A stretch of 64,000 nt of DNA from Pseudomonas tohonis (GCF_012767755.2 NZ_AP023189.1:1426001-1490000); one strand, 5' to 3'; positions 22,186 to 38,421 are shown, counted from the first letter of the stretch. Numbers and translations: made by a program. Notes: generated by a model from the sequence alone, not told the origin.

Positions 22186-23532
22186 ATGAGCCTGATCGCT
22201 TCCGACCAGTTCCGCATCGTTGTCGGCCTCGGCAAGAGCGGCATGTCCCTGGTGCGCTTCCTGGCGCGCCAGGGCGTGCGCTTCGCCGTGGCCGACACGC
22301 GCGAGAACCCGCCCGAACTGGCCACCCTGCGTGCCCAGTACCCGGAGGTGGAAGTGCGCTGTGGTGAACTCGACGTCGATTTCCTCTGTCGCGCCAGCGA
22401 GCTCTACGTGAGCCCCGGCCTGGCCATCGCCACGCCAGCGCTGCAGGAAGCGGCCAAGCGCGGCGTCAAGCTGTCCGGCGATATCGAGCTGTTCGCCCGT
22501 CACGCCAAGGCACCCATCGTCGCCATCAGCGGCTCCAACGCCAAGAGCACCGTCACCACCCTGGTGGGCGAGATGGCGCAGGCGGCCGGTCGCAGGGTCG
22601 CCGTCGGTGGCAACCTGGGGACCCCGGCGCTCGATCTGCTGGCCGATGACATCGAGCTTTACGTGATGGAGCTGTCCAGCTTCCAGCTGGAGACCACCGA
22701 TCGCCTGAACGCCGAAGTGGCCACCGTGCTCAACGTCAGCGAAGACCACATGGACCGCTACGCCGACATGCAGGCCTATCACCTGGCCAAGCACCGCATC
22801 TTCCGCGGCGCCCGGCAGGTGGTGGTCAACCGTGGCGATGCGCTGTCCCGGCCCCTGGTCGCCGACCAGCTACCCTGCTGGACCTTCGGCCTGAACAAGC
22901 CGGACTTCAGGGGCTTCGGCCTGATCGAGGAAGAGGGCGAGAAGTACCTCGCGTTCCAGTTCGAGAAGCTGCTGCCCGTGCGCGAACTCAAGGTCCGTGG
23001 CGCCCACAACCAGGCCAATGCCCTGGCGGCCCTGGCCCTGGGCCACGCCGTCGGCCTGCCCATGGAGCCGATGCTGGAGACCCTCAAGACCTTCACCGGC
23101 CTCGCCCATCGCTGCCAGTGGGTGCGCGAGCGCGAAGGCGTGGCGTACTACGACGACTCCAAGGCCACCAATGTCGGTGCTGCGCTGGCCGCCATCGAAG
23201 GCCTGGGGGCGGACATCGACGGCAAGCTGGTGCTGATCGCCGGTGGCGATGGCAAGGGCGCCGATTTTTCCGGGATGCGCGAGCCGGTGGCGGGTTTCTG
23301 CCGCGCCGTGGTGCTGCTGGGGCGTGACGCCGAACTGATCGCCCAGGCCCTGGGCGATGCCGTGCCGCTGGTGCGCGTGCGGACTCTGGACGAGGCCGTG
23401 AGCCGTGCCGCCGAGCTGGCCGTCCGGGGGGACGCCGTGCTGCTGTCGCCCGCGTGCGCCAGCCTCGACATGTTCAAGAACTTCGAAGAGCGCGGACGCC
23501 TCTTCGCCCAGGCCGTGGAGGGGCTCATCTGA
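22186..23532 (+). CDS. murD: UDP-MurNAc-L-alanine:D-glutamate ligase
   Basis: 448 residues. It adds D-Glu to the nucleotide precursor. Motifs: GLGKSGMSLVRFLARQG in the N-terminal dinucleotide-like domain, P-loop AISGSNAKSTVTTLV near residue 110, ELSSFQLETT, VLNVSEDHMDRY and the C-terminal YYDDSKATNVGA. The P-loop reads GSNAKST rather than GTNGKST; the lysine and serine/threonine are retained. GAGGAGACC precedes the ATG. The stop overlaps the ftsW start by one base. Confidence 0.96.
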   Translation: MSLIASDQFRIVVGLGKSGMSLVRFLARQGVRFAVADTRENPPELATLRAQYPEVEVRCGELDVDFLCRASELYVSPGLAIATPALQEAAKRGVKLSGDIELFARHAKAPIVAISGSNAKSTVTTLVGEMAQAAGRRVAVGGNLGTPALDLLADDIELYVMELSSFQLETTDRLNAEVATVLNVSEDHMDRYADMQAYHLAKHRIFRGARQVVVNRGDALSRPLVADQLPCWTFGLNKPDFRGFGLIEEEGEKYLAFQFEKLLPVRELKVRGAHNQANALAALALGHAVGLPMEPMLETLKTFTGLAHRCQWVREREGVAYYDDSKATNVGAALAAIEGLGADIDGKLVLIAGGDGKGADFSGMREPVAGFCRAVVLLGRDAELIAQALGDAVPLVRVRTLDEAVSRAAELAVRGDAVLLSPACASLDMFKNFEERGRLFAQAVEGLI

Positions 23533-24740
23533 TGCTGGCCCGCCTGTTCGCCCTGCAGTCGCCGCTCCGCAGTCGCCGTGGCCTCGACATGGACTTCCCG
23601 CTGCTGGCGGGTTGCCTGGCGCTGCTCGGCCTGGGGCTGGTGATGATCACCTCGGCGTCCTCGGAAGTGGCCGCCGCGCTGTCCGGCAACCCGCTCTACC
23701 ACAGCATCCGCCACCTCATTTACCTGGCCATCGGCGGGGTCGCCTGCGTGCTGACCCTGCAGGTGCCCATGAGCTTCTGGCAGCGCTACGGCGCGCGCCT
23801 GATGCTGGTCGCCTTCGTCCTGCTGATCATGGTGCTGCTGCCGGGCATCGGCCGCGAGGTCAACGGCGCCAAGCGCTGGATCGGCTTCGGCCTGTTCAAC
23901 CTGCAGCCGTCCGAGCTGGCCAAGCTGTTCACCGTCATGTTCATCGCCGGCTACCTGGTGCGCCGCCAGGACGAGGTGCGCGAGAAGCTCACCGGCTTCA
24001 TCAAGCCGATGCTGGTGCTCGGTCCCATCGCCGTGCTGCTGCTGGCGGAGCCGGACTTCGGCGCCACAGTGGTACTGGTGGGGTCCTGCATCGCCATGCT
24101 GTTCCTCGGTGGCATCAACCTGGTTCGCTTCGTCCCGCTGGTCGGTGCGGTGCTCGGTGCCGGGGTGCTGGTCATGACCAGCCAGAGCTACCGCATGCAG
24201 CGCCTGACCAACTTCATCGACCCCTGGGCCGATCAGTACGGCGCCGGCTACCAGTTGAGCCAGGCGCTGATCGCCTTCGGCCGTGGCGAATGGTTCGGCG
24301 TCGGCCTGGGCAACAGCATCCAGAAGCAGTTCTACCTGCCCGAGGCGCACACCGACTTCGTCTTCGCCGTACTGGCGGAAGAGCTGGGCATGGTCGGGGC
24401 GCTGGCCACGGTCGCCCTGTTCGTGTTCGTCAGCGTCCGGGCGCTGCACATCGGCCTCTGCGCGGAACGCGCGCGGCAGTATTTCTCGGCCTACGTGGCC
24501 TATGGCCTGGCATTCCAGTGGATCGGCCAGGTCCTGATCAACATCGGTGTGAACGTCGGCCTGCTGCCCACCAAGGGCCTGACCCTGCCGTTCCTCAGCT
24601 ACGGCGGCAGCTCCCTGGTGATCTGCTGCGTCTGCCTCGGCCTGCTGCTGCGGATCGAATGGGAAAGCCGCACGCACCTGGGCAACGAGGACATCGAGTT
24701 CGTCGAGAGCGACTTCCTCGAAGAGGAGGTACGCCCATGA
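23532..24740 (+). CDS. ftsW: Septal peptidoglycan glycosyltransferase FtsW (SEDS family)
   Basis: 402 residues, about ten membrane helices. SEDS polymerase that strings lipid II into glycan at the septum together with FtsI. Signatures: GAKRWIGFGLFNLQPSELAK near residue 115, the long extracellular loop with WADQYGAGYQLSQALIAFGRGE near 235, PEAHTDFVFAVLAEELG near 270 and LPTKGLTLPFLSYGGSS near 345. The start is ATG 23532, overlapping the murD stop. The C-terminal cytoplasmic tail is acidic. Confidence 0.96.
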   Translation: MLARLFALQSPLRSRRGLDMDFPLLAGCLALLGLGLVMITSASSEVAAALSGNPLYHSIRHLIYLAIGGVACVLTLQVPMSFWQRYGARLMLVAFVLLIMVLLPGIGREVNGAKRWIGFGLFNLQPSELAKLFTVMFIAGYLVRRQDEVREKLTGFIKPMLVLGPIAVLLLAEPDFGATVVLVGSCIAMLFLGGINLVRFVPLVGAVLGAGVLVMTSQSYRMQRLTNFIDPWADQYGAGYQLSQALIAFGRGEWFGVGLGNSIQKQFYLPEAHTDFVFAVLAEELGMVGALATVALFVFVSVRALHIGLCAERARQYFSAYVAYGLAFQWIGQVLINIGVNVGLLPTKGLTLPFLSYGGSSLVICCVCLGLLLRIEWESRTHLGNEDIEFVESDFLEEEVRP

Positions 24741-25799
24741 GCGGCAACGTATTGATCATGGCGGGTGGCACTGGCGGGCACGTTTTCCCGGCTCTGGCCT
24801 GCGCCCGCGAGTTCCAGGCCCGTGGCTACAGCGTGCACTGGCTGGGCACCCCGCGTGGCATCGAGAACGAACTGGTACCCCAGGCCGGCCTGCCATTGCA
24901 CCTGATCCAGGTCACCGGCCTGCGCGGCAAGGGCATCAAATCGCTGCTCAAGGCGCCGTTCTCCCTGGTGCGTTCGCTGTTCCAGGCGCGGCGCGTGGTC
25001 AGCGAGCTGAAGCCCGTCTGCGTGCTGGGCATGGGTGGCTACGTCACCGGCCCCGGCGGCCTGGCTGCGCGCCTGGCCGGCGTACCGCTGGTCATCCACG
25101 AGCAGAACGCCGTCGCCGGCACCGCCAACCGCAGCCTGGCGCCGTTCGCCAGCCGCGTCTGCGAGGCCTTCCCGGATACCTTCGAAACCAGCGACAAGCG
25201 CCGCACCACGGGCAACCCGGTGCGCGAGGAGCTGTTCCTGGAAACCCCGCGCGACGCCCTGGCCGGTCGCACGCCGCGCCTGCTGGTGCTGGGCGGCAGC
25301 CTGGGTGCCGAGCCACTGAACAAGCTGCTGCCGGCAGCCGTCGCGCTGCTGCCTGCCGAACTTCGCCCGCAGGTGTTCCACCAGGCTGGCAAGAATCACG
25401 ATGGGGTCACCGCGGAGCGTTATCGCGAAGCCGGTGTCGAAGCGGAGGTCGCACCCTTCATCAAGGATATGGCGCGGGCCTATGCCTGGGCCGATCTGGT
25501 CATCTGCCGCTCCGGCGCGCTGACCGTCAGCGAGCTCGCTGCCGCCGGGTTGCCGTCTTTCCTGGTGCCGCTGCCCCATGCGATCGACGACCACCAGTCG
25601 CGCAATGCCGATTATCTGGCGAAGGAGGGCGCGGCCTTCCTTCTCCCGCAACATGCCACCGACGCGGCCGCACTCGCCGCCCGGCTGACCGAGGTACTGA
25701 TGCAACCCGAACGACTCAAGGCCATGGGCGCGATCGCCCGCAGTCTGGCCAAGCCCGATGCCACCCGCAGCGTGGTCGATATCTGCCTGGAGGTGGCCC

Positions 25800-25807
<8 letters not shown>
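24737..25807 (+). CDS. murG: UDP-GlcNAc:lipid I N-acetylglucosaminyltransferase
   Basis: 356 residues, GT-B fold. It converts lipid I to lipid II at the inner face of the membrane. Signatures: [16 protein letters not shown] near residue 8, [11 protein letters not shown] near 98, [12 protein letters not shown] near 119, [11 protein letters not shown] near 185, and the UDP-GlcNAc site [13 protein letters not shown] near 258. The ATG at 24737 overlaps the ftsW stop and follows GAGGAGG. The frame is open far upstream through ftsW and murD; that extension is an artefact of base composition. Confidence 0.97.
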
Positions 25808-28201
<2,394 letters not shown>

Positions 28202-28205
28202 GCAC

Positions 28206-29069
28206 ATGCGTGGCGCCACGGTCCGTCATCAGCAACCCGCCATCGGCCGCGCTCCCCAGCGCAAGCCGGTGCCGCGTGGTGCCAGCCGGATGGTGGCCAA
28301 GGAGCCGCTCAGCACACGCCTGCCCAAGCCGAACTTCAGCGTGTTCAAGCGCCTGGTCTGGCCGGTGGTCCTGGTGGTGCTGGGGTTCGGTGCCTACGAG
28401 GCGGCCCAGCGCCTGCTGCCCTATGCGGATCGCCCCATCGCCAAGATCAACGTGCAGGGCGACCTGAGCTACATAAGCCAACAGGCGGTGCAGCAGCGGA
28501 TCGCCCCGTACATCGCGGCGAGCTTCTTCAGCATCGACCTGGCCGGCATGCGCAGCGAGCTGGAGCAGATGCCCTGGATCGCCCACGCCGAGGTGCGCCG
28601 GGTGTGGCCGGACCAGGTGATGATCCGCCTGGAAGAACAATTGCCGATCGCCCGCTGGGGCGATGAGGCGCTGCTGAACAACCAGGGCCAGGCCTTCACC
28701 CCGCGTGAGCTGGCCCACTACGAACAACTGCCGCAGCTGTGGGGGCCACAGCGGGCCCAGGAGCAGGTAATGCAGCAGTACCAGATGCTCAGCCAGATGT
28801 TGCGCCCGCTCGGGTTCTCCATCACCCGCCTGGAGCTGCGCGAACGCGGCAGCTGGTTCCTGTCCACCGGGCAGGGCGTGGAGATATTGCTGGGAAGGGA
28901 TCATCTGGTGGAGAAGATGCGTCGCTTCATCTCGATCTACGAGAAGACGCTCAAAGAACAGATCGCCAACATCGAGCGTGTCGACCTGCGTTACCCCAAC
29001 GGCTTGGCGGTAGCGTGGCGAACCCCGGTAGAGGCACCCGCGGCGGCCGTAGCCAGCCGCGCGAATTGA
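28206..29069 (+). CDS. ftsQ: Cell division protein FtsQ
   Basis: 287 residues. A long basic cytoplasmic N terminus (about 45 residues), one membrane helix ([18 protein letters not shown]), then the periplasmic POTRA domain (about 75-145; [19 protein letters not shown]) and the FtsQ/DivIB domain. It bridges the FtsBL complex to the divisome. The C-terminal portion ends with an alanine-rich tail. Position between ddlB and ftsA is standard. Confidence 0.94.
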   Translation: MRGATVRHQQPAIGRAPQRKPVPRGASRMVAKEPLSTRLPKPNFSVFKRLVWPVVLVVLGFGAYEAAQRLLPYADRPIAKINVQGDLSYISQQAVQQRIAPYIAASFFSIDLAGMRSELEQMPWIAHAEVRRVWPDQVMIRLEEQLPIARWGDEALLNNQGQAFTPRELAHYEQLPQLWGPQRAQEQVMQQYQMLSQMLRPLGFSITRLELRERGSWFLSTGQGVEILLGRDHLVEKMRRFISIYEKTLKEQIANIERVDLRYPNGLAVAWRTPVEAPAAAVASRAN

Positions 29070-29085
29070 GGAGAAGGTTAGAACC

Positions 29086-30336
29086 ATGGCAAGCGTGCAG
29101 AGCGGCAAGATGATCGTCGGCCTGGATATCGGCACCTCCAAGGTGGTGGCGCTGGTGGGCGAGATCGCGGCCGACGGCCAGCTGGAGATCGTCGGGATCG
29201 GCACCCATCCGTCCCGCGGGCTGAAGAAGGGCGTGGTGGTGAACATCGAGTCCACCGTGCAGTCCATCCAGCGCGCGGTCGAAGAGGCGCAGATGATGGC
29301 GGGCTGCCGTATCCACTCCGCCTTCGTCGGCGTCGCCGGCAATCACATCCGCAGCCTGAACTCCCACGGCATCGTCGCGATCCGCGATCGCGAAGTCAGC
29401 CCGGCGGACATCGAGCGCGTGCTCGACGCCGCCCAGGCCGTCGCCATCCCCGCCGACCAGCGGGTGCTGCACACCCTGGCGCAGGACTACGTGATCGATA
29501 ACCAGGAAGGGGTGCGCGAACCCCTGGGCATGTCCGGCGTGCGCCTGGAAGCCAAGGTCCACGTGGTGACCTGCGCGGTGAATGCGGCGCAGAACATCGA
29601 GAAGTGCGTGCGCCGTTGCGGCCTGGAGGTGGACGACATCATCCTCGAGCAACTGGCCTCGGCCTACTCGGTGCTGACCGACGACGAGAAGGAACTGGGC
29701 GTGTGCCTGGTGGACATCGGCGGCGGCACCACCGACATCGCCATCTTCACCGAGGGCGCGATCCGCCACACCGCGGTGATCCCGATCGCCGGCGACCAGG
29801 TGACCAACGACATCGCCATGGCCCTGCGGACGCCGACCCAGTACGCCGAGGAGATCAAGATCCGCTACGCCTGCGCCCTGGCCAAGCTGGCCGGTGCCGG
29901 CGAGACCATCAAGGTGCCGAGCGTCGGCGACCGTCCGCCGCGGGAACTCTCGCGCCAGGCACTGGCCGAAGTGGTCGAGCCCCGCTATGACGAACTGTTC
30001 ACCCTGATCCAGGCCGAGCTGCGCCGCAGCGGCTACGAGGACCTGATCCCGGCGGGCATCGTGCTGACCGGCGGCACCGCGAAGATGGAAGGGGCGGTCG
30101 AGCTCGCCGAAGAGATTTTCCACATGCCGGTGCGCCTGGGCGTGCCGCATAGCGTCAAGGGCCTGAGCGACGTGGTGCGCAACCCGATCTACTCGACCGG
30201 CGTTGGCCTGCTGATGTACGGCCTGCAGAAGCAGTCCGACGGGATTTCGATGTCCGGCGGCCTGGGCAGCTTCAGCGACGAACCCAAGACACCTGTTCTG
30301 GAGCGGCTCAAGCGCTGGGTCCAGGGCAACTTCTAA
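29086..30336 (+). CDS. ftsA: Cell division protein FtsA
   Basis: 416 residues, actin-like ATPase that tethers FtsZ to the membrane. Motifs: GLDIGTSKVVALVGE near residue 8, the SHS2/1C domain region near 85-160, VDIGGGTTDIAIFTEGAI near 207 and GGTAKMEGAVELAEE near 330. The C-terminal amphipathic membrane-targeting helix is visible as LERLKRWVQGNF. GAGGAGAAGG precedes the start. FtsZ starts 48 bases after its stop. Confidence 0.97.
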   Translation: MASVQSGKMIVGLDIGTSKVVALVGEIAADGQLEIVGIGTHPSRGLKKGVVVNIESTVQSIQRAVEEAQMMAGCRIHSAFVGVAGNHIRSLNSHGIVAIRDREVSPADIERVLDAAQAVAIPADQRVLHTLAQDYVIDNQEGVREPLGMSGVRLEAKVHVVTCAVNAAQNIEKCVRRCGLEVDDIILEQLASAYSVLTDDEKELGVCLVDIGGGTTDIAIFTEGAIRHTAVIPIAGDQVTNDIAMALRTPTQYAEEIKIRYACALAKLAGAGETIKVPSVGDRPPRELSRQALAEVVEPRYDELFTLIQAELRRSGYEDLIPAGIVLTGGTAKMEGAVELAEEIFHMPVRLGVPHSVKGLSDVVRNPIYSTGVGLLMYGLQKQSDGISMSGGLGSFSDEPKTPVLERLKRWVQGNF

Positions 30337-30384
30337 AGAGTTTTTGCAGTAGGCGATACAACTAGAAAAGGAAGGAGAGGGGAA

Positions 30385-31575
30385 ATGTTCGAACTCGTAG
30401 ATAACGTTCCGCAAAGCGCGGTCATCAAGGTAATCGGCGTGGGCGGTGGCGGCGGCAACGCAGTCAACCACATGACCAAGAGCAACATCGAAGGCGTCGA
30501 GTTCATCTGCGCCAACACCGATGCCCAGGCACTGAAGAACATCGGTGCGCGCACCGTCCTGCAACTCGGCCCGGGCGTGACCAAGGGGCTGGGCGCGGGT
30601 GCCAATCCCGAGATCGGTCGTCAGGCCGCTCTGGAAGACCGCGAGCGCATCGCCGAAGTGCTGCAGGGCACCGACATGGTCTTCATCACCACCGGCATGG
30701 GTGGCGGTACCGGTACCGGTGCGGCGCCGATCATCGCTGAAGTGGCGAAGGACATGGGCATCCTCACCGTTGCCGTGGTCACCCGTCCGTTCCCGTTCGA
30801 AGGCCGCAAGCGCATGCAGATCGCCGACGAGGGCATTCGTGCGCTGTCGGAAAGCGTCGACTCGCTTATCACCATCCCCAACGAGAAGCTGCTGACCATC
30901 CTCGGCAAGGACGCGAGCCTGCTGTCCGCCTTCTCCAAGGCCGACGACGTGCTGGCCGGTGCCGTGCGCGGTATCTCCGACATCATCAAGCGTCCGGGCA
31001 TGATCAACGTCGACTTCGCCGACGTGAAGACCGTGATGAGCGAAATGGGCATGGCGATGATGGGTACCGGCTGCGCCAGCGGTCCGAATCGTGCCCGTGA
31101 GGCCACCGAGGCGGCGATCCGCAACCCGCTGCTGGACGACGTCAACCTGCAGGGCGCGCGTGGCATCCTGGTGAACATCACCGCCGGTCCCGACCTGTCC
31201 CTGGGCGAGTACTCCGATGTGGGCAACATCATCGAGCAGTTCGCTTCCGAGCACGCCACCGTGAAGGTGGGCACCGTGATCGATCCGGACATGCGCGACG
31301 AGCTGCACGTCACCGTGGTCGCCACCGGCCTGGGCGCTCGCCTGGAGAAACCCGTCAAGGTAGTGGACAACACCGTCCAGTCCGCAGCCGTTGCCGCGAC
31401 CAGCCCCGCACCCCAGCGTGCAGAGCAGCCGTCGGTCAACTATCGCGACCTGGATCGTCCGACCGTCATGCGCAACCAGGCTCATGGCAGCGCCGCAACC
31501 GCCGCCAAGATGAACCCGCAGGACGACCTGGATTACCTGGACATTCCGGCCTTCCTGCGTCGTCAGGCCGATTGA
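30385..31575 (+). CDS. ftsZ: Cell division GTPase FtsZ
   Basis: 396 residues, tubulin homologue that forms the Z ring. Signatures: [16 protein letters not shown] near residue 14, the GTP-binding [12 protein letters not shown] starting near 104, the synergy (T7) loop [11 protein letters not shown] near 208, and the conserved C-terminal peptide [12 protein letters not shown], which binds FtsA, ZipA and MinC. A purine-rich ribosome-binding stretch (AAGGAAGGAGAGGGG) lies immediately upstream and suggests high translation, as expected for the most abundant division protein. Confidence 0.98.
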   Translation: MFELVDNVPQSAVIKVIGVGGGGGNAVNHMTKSNIEGVEFICANTDAQALKNIGARTVLQLGPGVTKGLGAGANPEIGRQAALEDRERIAEVLQGTDMVFITTGMGGGTGTGAAPIIAEVAKDMGILTVAVVTRPFPFEGRKRMQIADEGIRALSESVDSLITIPNEKLLTILGKDASLLSAFSKADDVLAGAVRGISDIIKRPGMINVDFADVKTVMSEMGMAMMGTGCASGPNRAREATEAAIRNPLLDDVNLQGARGILVNITAGPDLSLGEYSDVGNIIEQFASEHATVKVGTVIDPDMRDELHVTVVATGLGARLEKPVKVVDNTVQSAAVAATSPAPQRAEQPSVNYRDLDRPTVMRNQAHGSAATAAKMNPQDDLDYLDIPAFLRRQAD

Positions 31576-31629
31576 TGAAGTTTATCGACGCTATGCCTGT
31601 GATTGGTGTTCAGCAAAGGCCGGTTCTGC

Positions 31630-31635
31630 TATCAT
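31630..31635 (+). promoter_or_regulatory. -10 element for lpxC
   Basis: TATCAT in the 112-base ftsZ-lpxC gap, within ...GGTTCTGC-TATCAT-CCCCGGCC. The -35 candidates (TGTTCA at 17 bp, TTCAGC at 15 bp) are weak. A GGCCGG...CCGGCC inverted repeat spans the -10 (about 31617-31642), which might hold a regulatory or attenuating structure. Confidence 0.35.
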
Positions 31636-31651
31636 CCCCGGCCATTGTTGA

Positions 31652-32599
<948 letters not shown>

Positions 32600-32621
32600 G
32601 CAACACCTCTTTCCTTCTTTG

Positions 32622-32652
32622 GAGGCCACCCCACGGGGTGGCCTCTTTTTTT
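32622..32652 (+). terminator. Terminator of the dcw-lpxC run
   Basis: Perfect 11-bp stem GAGGCCACCCC / GGGGTGGCCTC (32622-32632, 32635-32645) followed by seven T residues. Confidence 0.93.
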
Positions 32653-32701
32653 GTGCCGGGAAAATAGGTAAGGGCGAAGCGGCGGATTGTCGCGGGAGGG
32701 G

Positions 32702-33163
32702 TCAGTCGCGCTCGGGCTTGCGGGCGCGCTCGGCGAGGCGCTCCAGGGCAGCACGCAGCTTGGGATCCTCGATCCCTTCCGCGGTGGCCTGGATGCTTTC
32801 GGCGGCAAAGGCCGACAGCTCGATGGTGCGGCCTGGTGCACGTCCCGAGCCTTGGGAAGGTTGCACCTTGAAGATGATTTTCGTTAACGTCGCGAACTCT
32901 TCGAGGGCCTGGAGCTGACGTTGCAGCCGGCGTTGCTGGTATCGCAGCCGCGTCGCCCAGTGGCCGTCACTGATGATCAGCATCAGGCAGCCCTCGCGCC
33001 ACGACGCTACACGGCAATGTTCACGCGCCGCTGGTTGCAGCTGGCTTTCCAGCAACTGTTGCAAGTGGTCGATGCGTTGGGCTTGGTTGAACAGGGCCTT
33101 GAGCGGTTTTTCCTCGCGCAGCAGTGCGGCGGGGGACCGGGCCGGCAAGGGACGAAAAGACAT
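32702..33163 (-). CDS. dciA: DUF721 protein, DciA-type replicative helicase loader
   Basis: 153 residues. DUF721/DciA proteins help load DnaB in the many bacteria that lack DnaC or DnaI; the role was shown in P. aeruginosa for the gene at this position between lpxC and secA. The N-terminal KH-like DUF721 domain is visible (residues 12-95: PLKALFNQAQRIDHLQQLLE, then SWREGCLMLIISDGHWATRL, shown in part). The C-terminal third is probably flexible, with an acidic-alanine helix. Start is the ATG at 33163 (MSFRPLPAR); a longer frame to 33253 would overlap the divergent peptidase gene. Confidence 0.88.
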   Translation of the reverse strand: MSFRPLPARSPAALLREEKPLKALFNQAQRIDHLQQLLESQLQPAAREHCRVASWREGCLMLIISDGHWATRLRYQQRRLQRQLQALEEFATLTKIIFKVQPSQGSGRAPGRTIELSAFAAESIQATAEGIEDPKLRAALERLAERARKPERD

Positions 33164-33242
33164 GGCAGGACGCCTGAAGAAAACAGAGTGGCCATGGTAG
33201 CAGAAGGCTGCACCGGGTAACGCTCGATCAATTGGGGAAGTC

Positions 33243-34169
33243 ATGCACATCATTCTTCTGAGCCGCAGGCACGGGGCGGCGCGTTCGCTGAGTCTCGACC
33301 TGCGCGTGCTCCTGGGGCTCGGTGGCCTGCTGCTGGCGCTGGTGCTCGCTTCGGGGATCGCCCTCGGTGCCTGGATCAGGCCCGCGGCGCCCGCTGCCGA
33401 AGACAGCCAGCAGATGACGCTCGCGCTCGACGAGCAGCGTAGCCAGGTGAGCCAGGCGCGCGCCGACGCCCAGCGTCAGCTGGACGCCTTTGGCGCCCAC
33501 ATCGCCGACCTGCAGGCGCGCCTAACCCGGCTCGACGCCCTGGGCGAACGTGTCGCGGAACTGGCGGACCTGGACGCCAGCGAGTTCGATTTCTCCCTCA
33601 ACGTCGGCCAGGGCGGCCCGGAAGACCCGCTCGATGCGCCGGCCTACCAGGCACCGCCCTTCATGGACGTGCTGGACAGCCTGACCGAGCGCCTCGACAG
33701 CCGCGAGCAGCAGCTAGAAGTCCTCGAACAGCTGCTCGGCGAGCGCCGCATCAGCGAGGCCGAGCACCTGGCCGGACGCCCCGTGCTGCAGGGCTACATC
33801 TCCTCGCCCTTCGGCGTGCGCAGCGACCCCTTGACCGGCCGCCTGAGCAAGCACAAGGGCGTGGACTTCGCGGCCAAGGCCGGCAGCGATGTCCTGGCCG
33901 TCGGTGCGGGCGTCGTCACCTGGTCCGGACGCAAGACCGGCTACGGCAACATGGTCGAGATCAGCCATGCGGATGGCTACCGTACCCTCTATGCGCACAA
34001 CCAGAAGAACCTGGTGCAGGTGGGTGATCTGGTGCAGCGTGGCCAGGCCATCGCCAAGGTCGGCAGCAGCGGTCGTTCCACCGGTGCGCACGTCCACTTC
34101 GAGGTCACCCGCGGTGGCGAGGTGGTCAACCCGGCCCTCTATATAGCCCGTTCCGCAGCCGCGGAATAA
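33243..34169 (+). CDS. M23-family (LytM) peptidase, membrane-anchored
   Basis: 308 residues. An N-terminal membrane helix (VLLGLGGLLLALVLASGIAL) is followed by a coiled coil (about 55-105), a linker, and a C-terminal lysostaphin-like metallopeptidase domain. Zinc and catalytic residues look intact: HKGVDFAA (H and D) and HVHFEV. This should be a periplasmic peptidoglycan endopeptidase or an amidase regulator. It lies divergent from dciA and upstream of secA, a conserved Pseudomonas neighbourhood. No specific substrate can be read from the sequence. Confidence 0.9.
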   Translation: MHIILLSRRHGAARSLSLDLRVLLGLGGLLLALVLASGIALGAWIRPAAPAAEDSQQMTLALDEQRSQVSQARADAQRQLDAFGAHIADLQARLTRLDALGERVAELADLDASEFDFSLNVGQGGPEDPLDAPAYQAPPFMDVLDSLTERLDSREQQLEVLEQLLGERRISEAEHLAGRPVLQGYISSPFGVRSDPLTGRLSKHKGVDFAAKAGSDVLAVGAGVVTWSGRKTGYGNMVEISHADGYRTLYAHNQKNLVQVGDLVQRGQAIAKVGSSGRSTGAHVHFEVTRGGEVVNPALYIARSAAAE

Positions 34170-34197
34170 CGCTACTTTTCTCTACAACGAATCCGGG

Positions 34198-34258
34198 TAG
34201 AATGCCCCCTTCGCAAGCAGCCATGAAGGCTGCGCGGGCGACTCCGGGGCCGCCCCCC
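34198..34258 (+). promoter_or_regulatory. secA promoter -10 and structured leader
   Basis: TAGAAT (34198-34203) is a good -10 element; the -35 (CTTTTC at 34175-34180, 17-base spacer) is poor. The short leader then folds into GCAGCC-ATGAA-GGCTGC (34217-34233) and a GGGG-CCG-CCCC hairpin (34246-34256) about 30 bases before the secA ATG. No SecM-like arrest peptide is recognisable. Confidence 0.45.
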
Positions 34259-34286
34259 ATCCATATATGTGGAAGATCCTGTCGAT

Positions 34287-37028
<2,742 letters not shown>

Positions 37029-37048
37029 GGCTAAGCTGTAGTTCCCCA

Positions 37049-37081
37049 CGCCGCGACCGGCCCAGCCGCTCGCGGCGTTTT
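37049..37081 (+). terminator. Terminator of secA
   Basis: CGCCGCGA (37049-37056) / TCGCGGCG (37070-37077) with a 13-base loop and four T residues. Confidence 0.8.
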
Positions 37082-37151
37082 CAACTCGACATCCCCTGAA
37101 CGGCAGCGCCCAGCCGCCGATTCAACTGACGACACGACAAGGAGCGCTTCC

Positions 37152-38369
37152 ATGGCTGTTGGTCTCGGCCCCCTGCCCACCCTGCACCCGGTTCCCGGTT
37201 TCGAACTCGGCATCGCCTCTGCCGGCATCAAGCGCCCTGGCCGCAAGGACGTGGTGGTCATGCGCTGCGCCGAGGGTTCCACCGTAGCGGGCGTGTTCAC
37301 CCTCAACGCCTTCTGTGCCGCGCCGGTGATCCTGTCGAAGAAACGCGTCCTGGGGCCCGTTCGTTATTTCCTGACCAACACCGGCAACGCCAACGCCGGC
37401 ACCGGTGAGCCAGGCCTCGCCGCCGCCGAGCGCACCTGCGCCAAACTGGCCGAACTGGCGGGCGTCGACGCCAGCGCCGTGCTGCCGTTCTCCACCGGTG
37501 TGATTGGCGAGCCGCTGCCGGTCGAGAAGATCGAAGCCGCCCTGGGCGACGCCCTGGCCGATCTTTCCGAAGGCAACTGGGCTGCCGCCGCCACCGGCAT
37601 CATGACCACCGACACCCTGCCCAAGGGTGCCAGCCGCCAGTTCGTGCATGACGGCGTCACCGTCACCGTCACCGGCATCAGCAAGGGCGCCGGCATGATC
37701 AGGCCGAACATGGCCACCATGCTCGGCTACATCGCCACCGACGCAAAGGTCGCGCAGGGCGTGTTGCAGGACCTGCTGCGCGATGCCGCCAACAAGTCCT
37801 TCAACCGCATCACCATCGACGGCGACACCTCCACCAACGATTGCTGCATGCTGGTCGCCACCGGGCAGGCGGCCCTGCCGGAAGTGACCCAGGCCAGCGG
37901 CGAGCTCTTCGCCGCGCTCAAGCAGGCGGTGCTGGAAGTCTCCATGGAAGTGGCCCAGGCCATCGTCCGTGACGGTGAAGGCGCCACCAAGTTCGTCACC
38001 GTGCAGGTCAACGGCGGCGGCACCCACCAGGAGTGCCTGGACGTGGCCTACGCCGTGGCCCATTCGCCGCTGATCAAGACCGCGCTGTTCGCCTCCGACC
38101 CGAACTGGGGCCGCATCCTGGCCGCAGTCGGCCGTGCCGGCGTGCCGCAACTGGACGTGAGCAAGATCGACGTGTTCCTGGGCGAGGTCTGCATTGCCAG
38201 CAAGGGCGGCCGTGCCTCGACCTACACCGAGGACCAGGGTGCCGCCGTGATGGCTCGCGAAGAGATCGGCATCCGCATCGAACTGGGACGTGGCGCCTGC
38301 AGCGAAACCATCTGGACCACCGACCTGTCCCACGAGTACGTCAAGATCAACGCGGAATACCGCACCTGA
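37152..38369 (+). CDS. argJ: Bifunctional ornithine acetyltransferase / N-acetylglutamate synthase
   Basis: 405 residues. It recycles the acetyl group from N-acetylornithine to glutamate in arginine synthesis. The proenzyme self-cleaves before the catalytic Thr in [14 protein letters not shown] (about residue 154-167); this motif is intact. Other family blocks: [21 protein letters not shown] near 76, [15 protein letters not shown] near 220, and [16 protein letters not shown] near 316. An AAGGAGCG site precedes the ATG. Single-gene unit between a secA terminator and a 3' hairpin. Confidence 0.96.
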   Translation: MAVGLGPLPTLHPVPGFELGIASAGIKRPGRKDVVVMRCAEGSTVAGVFTLNAFCAAPVILSKKRVLGPVRYFLTNTGNANAGTGEPGLAAAERTCAKLAELAGVDASAVLPFSTGVIGEPLPVEKIEAALGDALADLSEGNWAAAATGIMTTDTLPKGASRQFVHDGVTVTVTGISKGAGMIRPNMATMLGYIATDAKVAQGVLQDLLRDAANKSFNRITIDGDTSTNDCCMLVATGQAALPEVTQASGELFAALKQAVLEVSMEVAQAIVRDGEGATKFVTVQVNGGGTHQECLDVAYAVAHSPLIKTALFASDPNWGRILAAVGRAGVPQLDVSKIDVFLGEVCIASKGGRASTYTEDQGAAVMAREEIGIRIELGRGACSETIWTTDLSHEYVKINAEYRT

Positions 38370-38421
38370 GTCCCGTGCCGCCGCGACTCGGTTCGCGGTG
38401 GCAGCCGCTCCGGCTCCTGGC

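Noticed and set aside
22546..22560. MurD P-loop reading SNAKST as a possible loss of ATP binding
   Set aside because: The essential lysine and the following serine/threonine are retained, and this variant is, as I recall, usual for gammaproteobacterial MurD.
28951..31485. Long minus-strand frame opposite ftsA and ftsZ
   Set aside because: Antisense shadow; it has no recognisable domain or good initiation signal.
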